Below, one piece after another: positions 9,849-18,421 of a DNA stretch of 64,000 nucleotides (positions within the stretch are counted from its first letter, which is position 1; every line of letters begins with the position of its first letter). The position numbers were made by a program, and so were the translations under genes. Origin of the DNA: Streptomyces aurantiogriseus (lineage in GTDB: Bacteria; Actinomycetota; Actinomycetes; Streptomycetales; Streptomycetaceae); contig NZ_BMSX01000007.1 of assembly GCF_014649375.1 (NCBI RefSeq), positions 310,001 to 374,000 of the forward strand, written 5' to 3'. The notes beneath the pieces are model-generated. The model did not search any database, was not told where the DNA came from, and was given only the letters and a program-made list of their open reading frames with translations.

Positions 9849-10850
9849 TTACTCTGGGTTGTCCGCGAGGGATCTCGCCGCCCGGACGCAGTGCGCGAGT
9901 GCCTGTCGCGCGTACGCGGGGGAAGCGCCCGCGAGGCCGCACGCCGGCGTGACCGTGACGGCTTCCGCGAGCAGCCCCGGTTGCAGTCCCAGCCTGCGCC
10001 ACAGCGTCCTGACACCCATGACGCTACCGGCAGGGTCTGACAATGCCGTATCCGTGCCCGGGACCACACCGGCGAAGAGCCGGGTACCCCCTTCCACGGC
10101 CTCACCGATCGCGTCGTCGTCACGCTCGGTGAGGAGCGCGAAGTCGAAGGAGACGGCTGCCGCTCCGGCCCGGCGCAGGAGGGCGAAGGGGACGTCCGGT
10201 GCGCACGAGTGGACCACGACGGGGCCGCCGTCGTGAACCCCGACGACGTCCCGGAGCGTGGCCTCGACGATCTGGCGGTCGACGGCGCGGTGGGTGCGGT
10301 AGCCGCTGGCGGACTTCACCTGGCCGCGCAGGACGGCGGTGAGGGAGGGCTCGTCTAGCTGGAGGACGAGGTGTGCGCCGGGGACGCGGCGCTGGGTCTC
10401 CGCGAGGTGCTGGCGCAGGCCCTCCGTGAGGGAGGCGGCCAGGTCGCGGCAGGCGCCGGGGTCGGAGAGGGCGGCCTCTCCGTTCTTCAGCTCCAGGTTG
10501 GCGGCGAGGGTCCAGGGGCCCACCGCCTGGATCTTCAGCGGGCCTTCGTATCCCTGGGTGAACTCCTCCAGTGCGTCGAGGTCCTCCACCAGCCATGATC
10601 TGGCCCGCCTGGTGTCCCGGCCCGGCCGGTCCCCGATCCGCCAGCCGCTGGGCTCCACGCGCGCGTACAGCTCGACGAGCAAACCTACGGTGCGGCCGAT
10701 CATGTCGGCGCCGGGGCCTCTGGCGGGGAGCTCGGCGAGGTACGGGAAGTCCTCGAAGGAGCCGGTGACCGTCTTGGCGGCCTCCCTGGCGTCGCCGCCG
10801 GGCATGGAGCCGATGCCTGTGGCGGGGCCGAAGCTGAAGTGTGCGTTCAC
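9849..10850 (-). CDS. methionine synthase-like (MetE C-terminal domain) protein
   Basis: A 333-residue stand-alone version of the cobalamin-independent methionine synthase barrel. GSMPGGDAREAAKTV, the LVLQLDEPSL strand, the zinc-ligand segment VVVHSCAPDVPF (His and Cys) and VTPACGLAG (second Cys) are all present, so the metal site looks intact. Full MetE is about 750 residues; single-domain forms in actinobacteria are annotated as methionine synthases but may use other methyl donors or acceptors. The start is GTG at 10850, where homology begins (NAHFSFGPATGIGSMPGG). The stop is 15 bases before ligA, so the two may be co-transcribed. Confidence 0.85.
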   Translation of the reverse strand: MNAHFSFGPATGIGSMPGGDAREAAKTVTGSFEDFPYLAELPARGPGADMIGRTVGLLVELYARVEPSGWRIGDRPGRDTRRARSWLVEDLDALEEFTQGYEGPLKIQAVGPWTLAANLELKNGEAALSDPGACRDLAASLTEGLRQHLAETQRRVPGAHLVLQLDEPSLTAVLRGQVKSASGYRTHRAVDRQIVEATLRDVVGVHDGGPVVVHSCAPDVPFALLRRAGAAAVSFDFALLTERDDDAIGEAVEGGTRLFAGVVPGTDTALSDPAGSVMGVRTLWRRLGLQPGLLAEAVTVTPACGLAGASPAYARQALAHCVRAARSLADNPE

Positions 10851-10869
10851 GTGGGGAAGCCTACGGAGT

Positions 10870-11120
10870 CCCGCCCCCGCCGCCCCTACCCGTCCCGTCC
10901 CCAGGGGCTCCGCCCCTTCAACCCCACCAGGGGACTCCGCCCCCGGGCCCGGCGGGGCTGAGCCCCGCACCCCAGGGGGCTACGCCCCCGCACCCCAGGC
11001 GGGGCCAGCCCTCGCATCCCCCCGTCGGGGCTGCCGCCCCGCACCCCGCTTCGGCCCTGAACGGACCTCGCCCTCGAACTCCCCCGGAGGGGGTGCCCCC
11101 AGACGGACTGAAATGCCCGG
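10870..11120. repeat. dispersed GC-rich palindromic element, copy A
   Basis: A non-coding block made of many small palindromes (GGGGCTCCGCCCC, GGGCTGAGCCCCGC, GGGCTACGCCCCC and similar). It begins CCGCCCCCGCCGCCCCTACC and ends near GACGGACTGAAATGCCCG. Read on the opposite strand it matches, in the same order, the block at 46866-47322: both hold a CATTTCAG-CCGTC border, a GTTCAGGGCCGAAGCGGGGT segment and a GGGTAGGGGCGGCGGGGGCG border. The rest of the 455-base spacer holds one hairpin (11213-11237) and no gene. Confidence 0.8.
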
Positions 11121-11212
11121 ACCGGCGCTCGCCAGGTACTGCCGGGCAGGTCGAACGTGAGGCTCGCCTCTCATCCGACCGAGTCGGGCGGTGGGTGGGC
11201 ATAGGCCCGGGG

Positions 11213-11237
11213 GTCCAGGGGGCGGAGCCCCCTGGAC
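11213..11237 (-). terminator. hairpin downstream of the SDR gene
   Basis: A perfect 11-bp stem (GTCCAGGGGGC / GCCCCCTGGAC) with a GGA loop, about 70 bases beyond the stop of the minus-strand SDR gene. It is a good candidate for a factor-independent terminator in a genome that rarely uses T-tracts. Confidence 0.6.
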
Positions 11238-11305
11238 GGGACTGGAGGGGCCTCGGCCTCGAAACGCCGGCTGGAGGTGGCTCACCTCTCCGCCGACCGA
11301 GTCGG

Positions 11306-11995
11306 TCAGCGTCCCGGCCGCACCGTCACGTCGTTGACCTCCGCGTCCCTCGGCAGATCGATCGCCATCAGGATCGTCGTCGCGACCGACTCGGGGTCGA
11401 TCCACTGCGCGGGGTCGTACTCCTTGCCCTCCTGCTGGTGGACCTTGGCCTGCATCGGGCTGGCCGTCCGCCCGGGGTAGACGGAGGTGACGCGGACGCC
11501 GTTGCCGTGCTCCTCGTTGCGCAGGGAGTCCGCCAGCGCCTTGAGGCCGTGTTTGGACGCGGCGTAGGCCGACCAGTCGGCGCTGGCCCGCAGGCCGGCC
11601 CCGGAGTTCACGAAGACCACGTGGCCACGGGTGGCGCGGAGCTGGGGCAGGAAGTGGCGGGTCAGCTCTGCGGGGGAGATGAGGTTGACGTTGAGCTGGT
11701 GGCGCCAGGACTTGGGGGTCAGGTCACCGACCGGCCCCAGGTCGACCACACCGGCGATGTGCAGCAACGTGTCCACCCGCTCCGGCAGCGTCTGGTGCGA
11801 GAAGGCCCAGGACAGCCTGTCGGGATCGGCCAGGTCGCCGACGAGCGTCCTCGCCCCGGGAAACTCCGCCGCCAGCTCCTTCGCACGTCCCGCGTCGCGC
11901 GCGTGCAGCACGAGTTCGTCCCCGCGCGCGTGGAGGCGGCGGGCGACGGCCGCACCGATGCCGGAGCCCGCTCCGGTGATCACATGAGTAGCCAT
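11306..11995 (-). CDS. short-chain dehydrogenase/reductase
   Basis: A 229-residue NAD(P)-dependent SDR. The Rossmann motif is TGAGSGIG at the N-terminus. NNAG is replaced by HIAG (LLHIAGVVDLG), the catalytic Ser is in VFVNSGAG, and the catalytic YxxxK is YAASK. The tail VNDVTVRPGR is typical of small SDRs of unknown substrate. The ATG at 11995 was chosen (ATHVITGAGSGIG directly follows); an in-frame ATG at 12004 is possible and neither has a strong ribosome binding site. It starts 18-27 bases after the LOG gene on the same strand, so the pair is probably one operon. Confidence 0.88.
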   Translation of the reverse strand: MATHVITGAGSGIGAAVARRLHARGDELVLHARDAGRAKELAAEFPGARTLVGDLADPDRLSWAFSHQTLPERVDTLLHIAGVVDLGPVGDLTPKSWRHQLNVNLISPAELTRHFLPQLRATRGHVVFVNSGAGLRASADWSAYAASKHGLKALADSLRNEEHGNGVRVTSVYPGRTASPMQAKVHQQEGKEYDPAQWIDPESVATTILMAIDLPRDAEVNDVTVRPGR

Positions 11996-12022
11996 GCCCG
12001 CCATGCTCGCATCACCGAGCGC

Positions 12023-12562
12023 TCAACCGACGCCCTGGCTCTCCTCCAGGTAGGCCAGCGCCCCGACCGGCTCCTCGGCGAAGAACACCAGGTCGCTCAG
12101 CGGCCTGGGCAGGAACCCCTCGTCCTCCATCCGCCGGAACTGCGCCTTCAGGCCGTCGTAGAAGCCGGCGGTGTTCAGCAGGACCACCGGCTTGTCGGTG
12201 TGGCCGTGCTTCTTCAGTTCCAGGATCTCGGTGGCCTCGTCGAGCGTGCCCGTCCCGCCGACCATGATGACGACCGCGTCGGCCTTCTCCAGGAGCAGCT
12301 TCTTTCGCTCGGCCAGGTCACGTGCGACGACCATCTCGTCGGCGCCCTGCCGCGCCTTGGCCACCAGGAAGTCCACCGACACCCCGCACAGCCGGCCGCC
12401 CGCCTCCTGCACCCCGTCCGCGACCACCTTCATCAGCCCCACGTCGGAACCGCCCCACACGAGCGTGTGCCCGCCTTTGCCGAGCAGTTCGGCGAACTCA
12501 CGGGCGGGTCGGGTGTACCGGTCGTCGAGGTCGGCGGCGGAGAGGAAGACACATATGCGCAT
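12023..12562 (-). CDS. LOG-family protein (nucleotide phosphoribohydrolase type)
   Basis: A 179-residue protein of the LOG (lonely guy, TIGR00730) family, which releases nitrogenous base from nucleoside 5'-monophosphates, the step that activates cytokinins in plants and some actinobacteria. The signature appears as VMVGGTGTLDEATEI (GGxGTxxE), with the conserved TLVWGGSDVGLMKVVADG near residue 45. The PGG of the usual motif is VGG here. The physiological substrate in Streptomyces is unknown. The ATG at 12562 is divergent from the DUF427 gene with only 51 bases between them. Confidence 0.85.
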   Translation of the reverse strand: MRICVFLSAADLDDRYTRPAREFAELLGKGGHTLVWGGSDVGLMKVVADGVQEAGGRLCGVSVDFLVAKARQGADEMVVARDLAERKKLLLEKADAVVIMVGGTGTLDEATEILELKKHGHTDKPVVLLNTAGFYDGLKAQFRRMEDEGFLPRPLSDLVFFAEEPVGALAYLEESQGVG

Positions 12563-12613
12563 GGCGCCCACCGTACGCGGGAAGAACCGGCGCCCCGCGA
12601 GCGCTTTTCCGAC

Positions 12614-12943
12614 ATGACCGAAGGACACACCATCACGATCGAGCAGGGCACCCAGCGCATCAGGGTCGTCCACGGAGACCAGGTGCTGGCCGAGAGCGAC
12701 CGGCCCCTCGTCCTCAAGGAGACCGGCTGTCCCGTGCGGTACTACCTCCCCGCAGAGGACGTACGCCTGGACCTCCTCACCCCCTCCGACACCCACACGT
12801 ACTGCCCGTTCAAGGGCACGGCGTCCTACTGGTCGCTGCCGGACGCGCCCGACCTCGTCTGGGGCTACCCCGACCCCAAGCCGGACGTGGTCGCGATCAA
12901 GGACCACCTCTGCTTCTACGAGGTGGACTCCTCTCCGGCCTGA
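12614..12943 (+). CDS. DUF427-domain protein
   Basis: A 109-residue protein covering one DUF427 domain: RIRVVHGDQVLAESDRPLVL at the N-terminus, then the conserved HTYCPFKGTASYW block and YPDPKPDVVAIKDHLCFY. The family is small, beta-rich and without proven function, although the conserved Cys-Pro-Phe-Lys segment suggests a binding site. No clear Shine-Dalgarno is visible before ATG 12614; the transcript may be short-leadered from the 51-base divergent promoter shared with the LOG gene. Confidence 0.88.
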   Translation: MTEGHTITIEQGTQRIRVVHGDQVLAESDRPLVLKETGCPVRYYLPAEDVRLDLLTPSDTHTYCPFKGTASYWSLPDAPDLVWGYPDPKPDVVAIKDHLCFYEVDSSPA

Positions 12944-13107
12944 TCACGGGACGCGCAGGGGGCGACGGATGGCCCCCTCCTCCATCCGTCGCGCCCCGCA
13001 CGCTCACGCGGAGTGGCAGGCCCGCTTCACGCGGACCGCCTCGCCGTCGTCCACGTCGTGTCCCCGATCCCGAAGATGTCACCGTTCACATGCCGGTCCT
13101 TCATGCC

Positions 13108-13162
13108 GTTCCTCACCCACTCCTCAGCCATTCCTCACCCGTTCCTCGTCCGTTCCTCATCC
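13108..13162. repeat. five 11-bp tandem repeats
   Basis: Five consecutive 11-base units of the form RTTCCTCAYCC (GTTCCTCACCC, ACTCCTCAGCC, ATTCCTCACCC, GTTCCTCGTCC, GTTCCTCATCC). They lie 218 bases upstream of the XRE/ricin-like membrane gene in a 437-base spacer (12944-13380) with no recognisable gene. A period close to one helical turn would place the same face of each unit on one side of the DNA. Confidence 0.7.
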
Positions 13163-13380
13163 GTGGTTCCGCTTCAGGCGGAGCCCGTTGTGCCGAGAGC
13201 CGGCCCGGGCCTCACCGAGACTGCTGAGCTCCGAGGGGCCGGAGCAACCGCACGCTGCTGTCCCGGACGGGCGGGGGCTGTCCGGGCTGGTCAGGGCCTT
13301 GTCCGGAATTCCGACCCGGACAACGGGGCATGACCGAATCCACCGTTGCCCTTGCGTGAGGACTGCAACACCATGCGTTC

Positions 13381-14373
13381 ATGGGGAACCTGGGAGAGCT
13401 GTCGCCGTACGAGGCCCGGGACGCCGCGGGATTCGTCGCGTCGATGCAGCGGCTCAAGGAGCACGCGGGGCTGACGTATCGCGAACTGGAGGAGCGGGCC
13501 GCCCTGAACGGTGACGTGCTGGCCCGCAGCACGTTGGCCGACATCCTGCGGCGGACGAGCCTTCCGCGCCCCGAGGTACTGGCCGCGTTCGTCCGCGCCT
13601 GCGGGGACGGGCCGCGGGTGGACGCCTGGCTGGACGCCAGGAACCGGCTCGCCGCGGACGCCGCCGCTGCCACGCCCTCGGCGGTACCCGAGCCCATCCC
13701 CGAGCCCGAAGCCACAGCCACAGCCACAGCCTCGGCCGAGGCTCCACCGCCGACCGCCGAACCCCCGCTCCCGCGGCCACGGCCATGGCGGACCACGGTC
13801 CGCAGGGTCGTGCTCACGGCCGGTCCCCTGGTGCCGCTGCTCGCTCTGGCCGCCTGGGCGATGCTCCCCGACGACTCCGACAAGCCGGACACACCGGCTG
13901 CGTCGCCCACCGCCTCCCGGGCTCCCGCCGACGGCTGGGTCACCGTGCGGCCCCTCCGTACGCCGGACCTGTGCCTGACGGACGGACGGGACCGGGCCGG
14001 CGCCTATCCGAACGCCGTCGCCGTCCAACTCCCCTGCGCCCAGGCCACCGTGCCGCGCACCTACCTCGAACCGGCAGGCGAGGGCTTCTACCGCATCCAG
14101 TGGCACCATCCCCAGGAGGGGAAGGGCTGCCTGACGATCATGAGCAGCGGCCCGGTGAAGGGGATGCTCGAGCCCCGCAACGACTGTGCCCAGGCCACCC
14201 TGTTCCATGTGGAGGCCGCATCCGCCGACGACGCCGCGGGTTTCCGGCTTCGTCCGGCCCACAGCGGCAGGTGCATCGGCATGGCCGGCGACGACAGCAC
14301 CGAAGGAGCCGAAGCGGTCGAGGAACGCTGTACCGGCGCGGCCGACCAGCGCTTCCTCATCCGGGCGGACTGA
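13381..14373 (+). CDS. XRE helix-turn-helix membrane protein with ricin-like C-terminus
   Basis: A 330-residue protein with an unusual build. Residues 15-90 are an XRE-type helix-turn-helix region (LKEHAGLTYRELEERA, then STLADILRRTSLPRPEVLAA). Residues 95-140 are a Pro/Ala/Thr/Glu-rich linker. One transmembrane helix spans about 143-162. The outer part (175-330) has three Cys-containing repeats (PDLCLTDGRDR, GKGCLTIMSS, SGRCIGMAGDD) ending DQRFLI, as in ricin-B beta-trefoils. The layout suggests signalling from a glycan-binding outer domain to a cytoplasmic domain, by inference. N-in topology fits, since Arg-rich residues precede the helix. Transcription is probably monocistronic. Confidence 0.82.
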   Translation: MGNLGELSPYEARDAAGFVASMQRLKEHAGLTYRELEERAALNGDVLARSTLADILRRTSLPRPEVLAAFVRACGDGPRVDAWLDARNRLAADAAAATPSAVPEPIPEPEATATATASAEAPPPTAEPPLPRPRPWRTTVRRVVLTAGPLVPLLALAAWAMLPDDSDKPDTPAASPTASRAPADGWVTVRPLRTPDLCLTDGRDRAGAYPNAVAVQLPCAQATVPRTYLEPAGEGFYRIQWHHPQEGKGCLTIMSSGPVKGMLEPRNDCAQATLFHVEAASADDAAGFRLRPAHSGRCIGMAGDDSTEGAEAVEERCTGAADQRFLIRAD

Positions 14374-14455
14374 TGGTCGCTCGGCGCTCCTCGCCTCGGA
14401 CGGCACGGCCCCGCCACATCGATAAGTTCCGTCGCGTCTGACAGTCTCCACAGGC

Positions 14456-15238
14456 ATGGACAAGAAGACCCTTTCGCGCGACGGCACCTCCCTCGCGTAC
14501 GAACGCAGCGGACAGGGCCCGGCGGTCGTCCTGATCAGTGGCGCGATGTCGACGGGCGGCACCGTGGCGCCCCTGGCCGGTCTCCTCGCGCACCGCTTCA
14601 CCGTCTTCTGGTACGACCGGCGGGGCCGCGGCGACAGCGGCGACACGGCGCCGTACGCGGTGGAACGCGAGGTCGAGGACCTGGCGGCGCTGATCGACCT
14701 CGCGGGCGGCGAGGCGGCGTTGTACGGCGTCTCGTCGGGCGGTGCGCTGGCGCTGCGGGCGGCGGCGAGCGGGCTGCCGGTGAGCCGGGTGGCGGTGTAC
14801 GAAACGCCGTTCGCGGACTTCTCGGAGAGCGGCGCCGAGGAGCGTGCCGCCTACACCGCGCGGCTGACCGAGGCGCTGTCCCAGGACCGGCGCGGGGACG
14901 CGGTCGAGCTGTTCCTGCGGCTGACGGGCCTGGCCGAGGAGATGATCCAGGGCGCCCGTCAGTCGCCGATGTGGGCCGCCATGGAGGCCATCGCCCCGAC
15001 GCTCGCCTACGACGACGCCGTGATGGGCGACGGACTGGTGCCCCGGGAGCGGCTGGCCTCGATCGACGTACCGGTGCTGGCCGTCGCGGGCGCGGAGAGC
15101 CCGGCCTGGCTGCGTGAGGCCGTGCGCGCGGTCGCGGACGCGGTGCCGCAGGGGACGTACCGGACGCTCGACGGCCAGACGCACATGGTGGACCCGAACG
15201 TCCTGGCGCCCGTGCTCACCGAGTTCCTCACGCCGTAG
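14456..15238 (+). CDS. alpha/beta hydrolase
   Basis: A 260-residue hydrolase fold enzyme. The oxyanion segment follows VVLISGAMSTGG, the nucleophile elbow is YGVSSGGAL (GxSxG), an acid lies in the ASIDVPVLAVAGAES region, and the catalytic His is in DGQTHMVDP. Together they form a complete triad. The substrate is unknown; esterase, lactonase and haloperoxidase-like activities all occur in this group. It converges on mnmA with an 18-base gap. Confidence 0.88.
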   Translation: MDKKTLSRDGTSLAYERSGQGPAVVLISGAMSTGGTVAPLAGLLAHRFTVFWYDRRGRGDSGDTAPYAVEREVEDLAALIDLAGGEAALYGVSSGGALALRAAASGLPVSRVAVYETPFADFSESGAEERAAYTARLTEALSQDRRGDAVELFLRLTGLAEEMIQGARQSPMWAAMEAIAPTLAYDDAVMGDGLVPRERLASIDVPVLAVAGAESPAWLREAVRAVADAVPQGTYRTLDGQTHMVDPNVLAPVLTEFLTP

Positions 15239-15256
15239 CCGCTCGGGGCCGGACGG

Positions 15257-16387
15257 TCACACCGCGGCGGTCGTCGCGCGCGTGGTCGTGGCGATCGTCG
15301 CCGAGCCCACCACGCGCGTGCCGTCGTACAGCACGATCGCCTGGCCGGGGGCCACGCCGCGCACGGGCTCGGTGAAGGTGACCTCCAGGCGGCCGTCGAC
15401 CAGTTCGGCGGCCACCTCGGTCTCGCCGCCGTGGGCGCGCAGCTGGGCGGTGTAGGTGCCGGGGCCGGTGGGGGCGGTGCCGCACCAGCGGGGCTTGACG
15501 GCCGTCAGGCCCGTCACGTCGAGGGCGGCCGCGGGGCCGACGGTGACCGTGTTGTTCACCGGAGAGATGTCGAGGACGTAGCGCGGCTTGCCGTCGGCCG
15601 CCGGGGTGCCGATCCTGAGCCCCTTGCGCTGGCCGATGGTGAAGCCGTACGCGCCGTCGTGTGTGCCGAGCTTGTTGCCGGCCTCGTCGACGATGTCGCC
15701 CTCCGCCCTGCCCAGCCGCTTCGCCAGGAAGCCCTGGGTGTCGCCGTCGGCGATGAAGCAGATGTCGTGGGAGTCGGGCTTCTTGGCGACCGCGAGCCCC
15801 CTGCGCTCGGCCTCCGCGCGGATCTCGTCCTTCGTCGTCACCGTGTCGCCGAGGGGGAAGAGCGCGTGGGCGAGCTGCTTCTCGTCCAGGACGCCGAGCA
15901 CGTACGACTGGTCCTTGGCCATGTCGGAGGCGCGGTGCAGCTCGCGGGAGCCGTCGGGAAGCGTGACGATCTTCGCGTAGTGGCCGGTGCAGACCGCGTC
16001 GAAGCCGAGCGCGAGCGCCTTGTCGAGGAGGGCGGCGAACTTGATCTTCTCGTTGCAGCGCAGGCAGGGGTTGGGGGTGCGGCCGGCCTCGTACTCGGCG
16101 ACGAAGTCCTCGACGACGTCCTCACGGAAGCGGTCGGCGAGGTCCCAGACGTAGAACGGGATGCCGATGACGTCGGCGGCGCGGCGGGCGTCGCGGGAGT
16201 CCTCGATGGTGCAACAGCCCCGGGCGCCCGTGCGGAACGACTGCGGGTTCGCGGAGAGCGCGAGGTGGACGCCGGTGACGTCATGGCCGGCTTCCGCGGC
16301 GCGGGCGGCGGCGACGGCGGAGTCGACCCCGCCGGACATGGCGGCGAGTACGCGAAGGGGGCGGGGGCGCTGCGAGGTCTCAGTCAT
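15257..16387 (-). CDS. mnmA: tRNA-specific 2-thiouridylase MnmA
   Basis: A 376-residue enzyme that thiolates U34 of tRNA-Lys, -Glu and -Gln using persulfide sulfur. The PP-loop ATP site is MSGGVDSAVAAARA. The two catalytic Cys are in GRTPNPCLRCNEKIKF and SHDICFI, and the target-uridine loop GTHDGAYGFTIGQRKGL is present. The C-terminal beta-barrel is complete. The ATG at 16387 fits the homology start. The cysteine desulfurase that would supply sulfur lies about 0.9 kb away on the same strand, separated by an oppositely oriented amidase gene. Confidence 0.97.
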   Translation of the reverse strand: MTETSQRPRPLRVLAAMSGGVDSAVAAARAAEAGHDVTGVHLALSANPQSFRTGARGCCTIEDSRDARRAADVIGIPFYVWDLADRFREDVVEDFVAEYEAGRTPNPCLRCNEKIKFAALLDKALALGFDAVCTGHYAKIVTLPDGSRELHRASDMAKDQSYVLGVLDEKQLAHALFPLGDTVTTKDEIRAEAERRGLAVAKKPDSHDICFIADGDTQGFLAKRLGRAEGDIVDEAGNKLGTHDGAYGFTIGQRKGLRIGTPAADGKPRYVLDISPVNNTVTVGPAAALDVTGLTAVKPRWCGTAPTGPGTYTAQLRAHGGETEVAAELVDGRLEVTFTEPVRGVAPGQAIVLYDGTRVVGSATIATTTRATTAAV

Positions 16388-16511
16388 AACGTTTCCAGGG
16401 TACGGGGCGCCGGGAACCGCGGCCCGCGAGTATCCGTTGTGGATCTCGAGGGGCGGGGTGTGACGGGCTACAGGGGTGAGGATGAGGGACGAAGAGGGGC
16501 AGGGCGGGCAC

Positions 16512-17171
16512 ATGGGGGCACGGAAGAAGGACGCGGACCGGCGGCTGGGGCGGCGTGCGCTGCTGGCCGGCGGGGCGGCGGCGGCCGTCGGGTCGGCGGT
16601 GCTGGCGCGTGACGAGCTGGCGAACCTGTGGTGGCGGCTGCCCGGGGTGAAGAAGTCGCGGGTGGAGGGCGCGGTCGACTTCCGGGGCGCGCAGTGGCTG
16701 GCGGCGTCGGAGGCCAACTTCCGCTGGGCGGACCGGCCCGACGACTACGGCATAGACGTGGTGGTCATCCATGTCACCCAGGGCGACTTCGCGAGCGCGG
16801 TGAAGGTCTTCCAGGACCCGGGCCACCGGGCCGCCGCTCACTACATCGTCGGCCAGGACGGCCGCATCGCCCAGATGATCCGCGAACTGGACGTGGCGTA
16901 CCACGCGGGCAACCGCTCGTACAACGAGCGGAGCATCGGCATCGAGCACGAGGGCTTCGTGGACCGGCCGCAGGACTTCACGGACGCGATGTACGCGGCG
17001 TCCGCGCGCTTGACGGCCGGGATCTGCCGGCGGTACGGCATACCCGTCGACCGCGAGCACATCATCGGGCACGTGGAGGTGCCGGGGACGGACCACACCG
17101 ACCCGGGCGAGCACTGGGACTGGGACCGGTACATGAAGCTCGTGCGGGAGGCGCACACGGCTGCCGCCTGA
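16512..17171 (+). CDS. exported N-acetylmuramoyl-L-alanine amidase (amidase_2)
   Basis: A 219-residue peptidoglycan amidase. It begins with an apparent Tat signal (DRRLGRRALLAGGAAAAVG, twin Arg then Leu-Leu). The mature part carries the amidase_2/PGRP fold: VVVIHVTQGDF with the first zinc His, AAHYIVGQDGRIAQMI, and HVEVPGTDHTDPGEHWDW supplying the other ligands. It probably cleaves the amide between muramic acid and stem peptide outside the cell. The ATG at 16512 gives a clean twin-Arg leader and has AGGGG upstream; a GTG at 16476 would add 12 residues. It sits between mnmA and the desulfurase, as in S. coelicolor (from memory). Confidence 0.87.
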   Translation: MGARKKDADRRLGRRALLAGGAAAAVGSAVLARDELANLWWRLPGVKKSRVEGAVDFRGAQWLAASEANFRWADRPDDYGIDVVVIHVTQGDFASAVKVFQDPGHRAAAHYIVGQDGRIAQMIRELDVAYHAGNRSYNERSIGIEHEGFVDRPQDFTDAMYAASARLTAGICRRYGIPVDREHIIGHVEVPGTDHTDPGEHWDWDRYMKLVREAHTAAA

Positions 17172-17190
17172 GCGAGGCGACGTCGTCACA

Positions 17191-17271
17191 TCAGTCCTGG
17201 CTCAACGTCAGTCCTGGCTCAACGTCAGTCCTGGCGCACATCCGTCCTGGCTCACGTCAGTCCTGCCGCGC
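17191..17271. repeat. 17-bp tandem repeats at the 3' end of the desulfurase gene
   Basis: About five units of TCAGTCCTGGCTCAACG and variants starting at 17191, 17208, 17225, 17242 and 17257. The first two are identical. The last overlaps the final codons and stop of the minus-strand desulfurase (GGACTGACGTGA), so the array looks like outward duplication of that gene end. Confidence 0.85.
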
Positions 17272-18421
17272 GGGCCCGCTCCACCGCCGGGCCGATGGCC
17301 TTGGCGACCGCCTCGACGTCGGCCTCGGTGGAGGTGTGGCCCAGGGAGAAGCGGAGGGTGCCGCGGGCCAGGTCCGGGTCGGTGCCGGTGGCGAGCAGGA
17401 CGTGGCTGGGCTGGGCGACGCCGGCGGTGCAGGCGGAGCCCGTGGAGCACTCGATGCCCTGGGCGTCCAGGAGCAGCAGCAGGGAGTCGCCCTCGCAGCC
17501 GGGGAAGGTGAAGTGGGCGTTGGCCGGCAGGCGGCCCTCCGATGCCGGGTCGCCGCCGAGGATCGCGTCCGGGACCGCCGTACGGACCGCGGTGACCAGG
17601 GCGTCGCGCAGGGCGCCGACCTCCCGGGCGAACCACTCGCGATGTTCGGCGGCGAGGCGTCCGGCGACCGCGAAGGAGGCGATCGCGGGGACGTCGAGGG
17701 TGCCGGAGCGGACGTGACGTTCCTGTCCGCCGCCGTGCAGAACGGGTACGGGGGTGTACTCGCGGCCGAGGATGAGCGCGCCGATGCCGTACGGGCCGCC
17801 GATCTTGTGCCCGGAGACCGTCATCGCGGCGAGGCCGGAGGCAGCGAAGTCGACGGGGACCTGGCCGAAGGCCTGGACGGCGTCGGCGTGCAGGGGGACG
17901 CCGAACTCGGCGGCGGCTTCAGCGAGTTCGCGGACCGGCATGATCGTGCCGATCTCGTTGTTCGCCCACATGACGGTGGCCAGGGCGACGTCGTCGGGGT
18001 TGCGGGCGATGGCCTCACGGAGCGCGTCCGGGTGGACCCGGCCGTACGCGTCCACGGGGAGGTACTCGACGGTCGCGCTCTCGTGCTCGCCCAGCCAGTG
18101 CACGGCGTCGAGGACGGCGTGGTGCTCGACGGGGCTGGCCAGGACCCGGGTGCGGGCCGGGTCGGCGTCACGGCGGGACCAGTACAGGCCCTTGACGGCG
18201 AGGTTGTCGGCCTCGGTGCCGCCGGAGGTGAAGACGACCTCGCTGGGGCGCGCCCCGAGCGCCTCCGCGAGGGTCTCACGTGCTTCCTCGACCGTGCGGC
18301 GGGCCTGGCGGCCGGATGCGTGGAGAGAGGAGGCATTGCCGGTGATGCCCAGGTGGGCGGTCAGTGCCTCTGCCGCCTCCGGGAGCATCGGGGTGGTCGC
18401 GGCGTGGTCCAGGTAAGCCAT
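17252..18421 (-). CDS. cysteine desulfurase (NifS/IscS family)
   Basis: A 389-residue PLP enzyme that removes sulfur from cysteine to form an enzyme persulfide, used for Fe-S clusters and tRNA thiolation. The PLP Lys is in MTVSGHKIGGPYGIGAL and the active Cys is in IECSTGSACTAG. The N-terminal AYLDHAATTPM and the FTSGGTEADNLAVKG cofactor loop are typical. It lacks a neighbouring IscU scaffold gene, and its proximity to mnmA suggests it feeds tRNA 2-thiolation. The ATG is at 18421. The 3' end merges into a 17-bp tandem repeat. Confidence 0.95.
   Translation of the reverse strand: MAYLDHAATTPMLPEAAEALTAHLGITGNASSLHASGRQARRTVEEARETLAEALGARPSEVVFTSGGTEADNLAVKGLYWSRRDADPARTRVLASPVEHHAVLDAVHWLGEHESATVEYLPVDAYGRVHPDALREAIARNPDDVALATVMWANNEIGTIMPVRELAEAAAEFGVPLHADAVQAFGQVPVDFAASGLAAMTVSGHKIGGPYGIGALILGREYTPVPVLHGGGQERHVRSGTLDVPAIASFAVAGRLAAEHREWFAREVGALRDALVTAVRTAVPDAILGGDPASEGRLPANAHFTFPGCEGDSLLLLLDAQGIECSTGSACTAGVAQPSHVLLATGTDPDLARGTLRFSLGHTSTEADVEAVAKAIGPAVERARAAGLT

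Noticed and set aside
16476..16511. Longer start for the amidase at GTG 16476
   Set aside because: The ribosome site is poorly spaced and the added residues push the twin-Arg motif inward; ATG 16512 gives a standard Tat leader.
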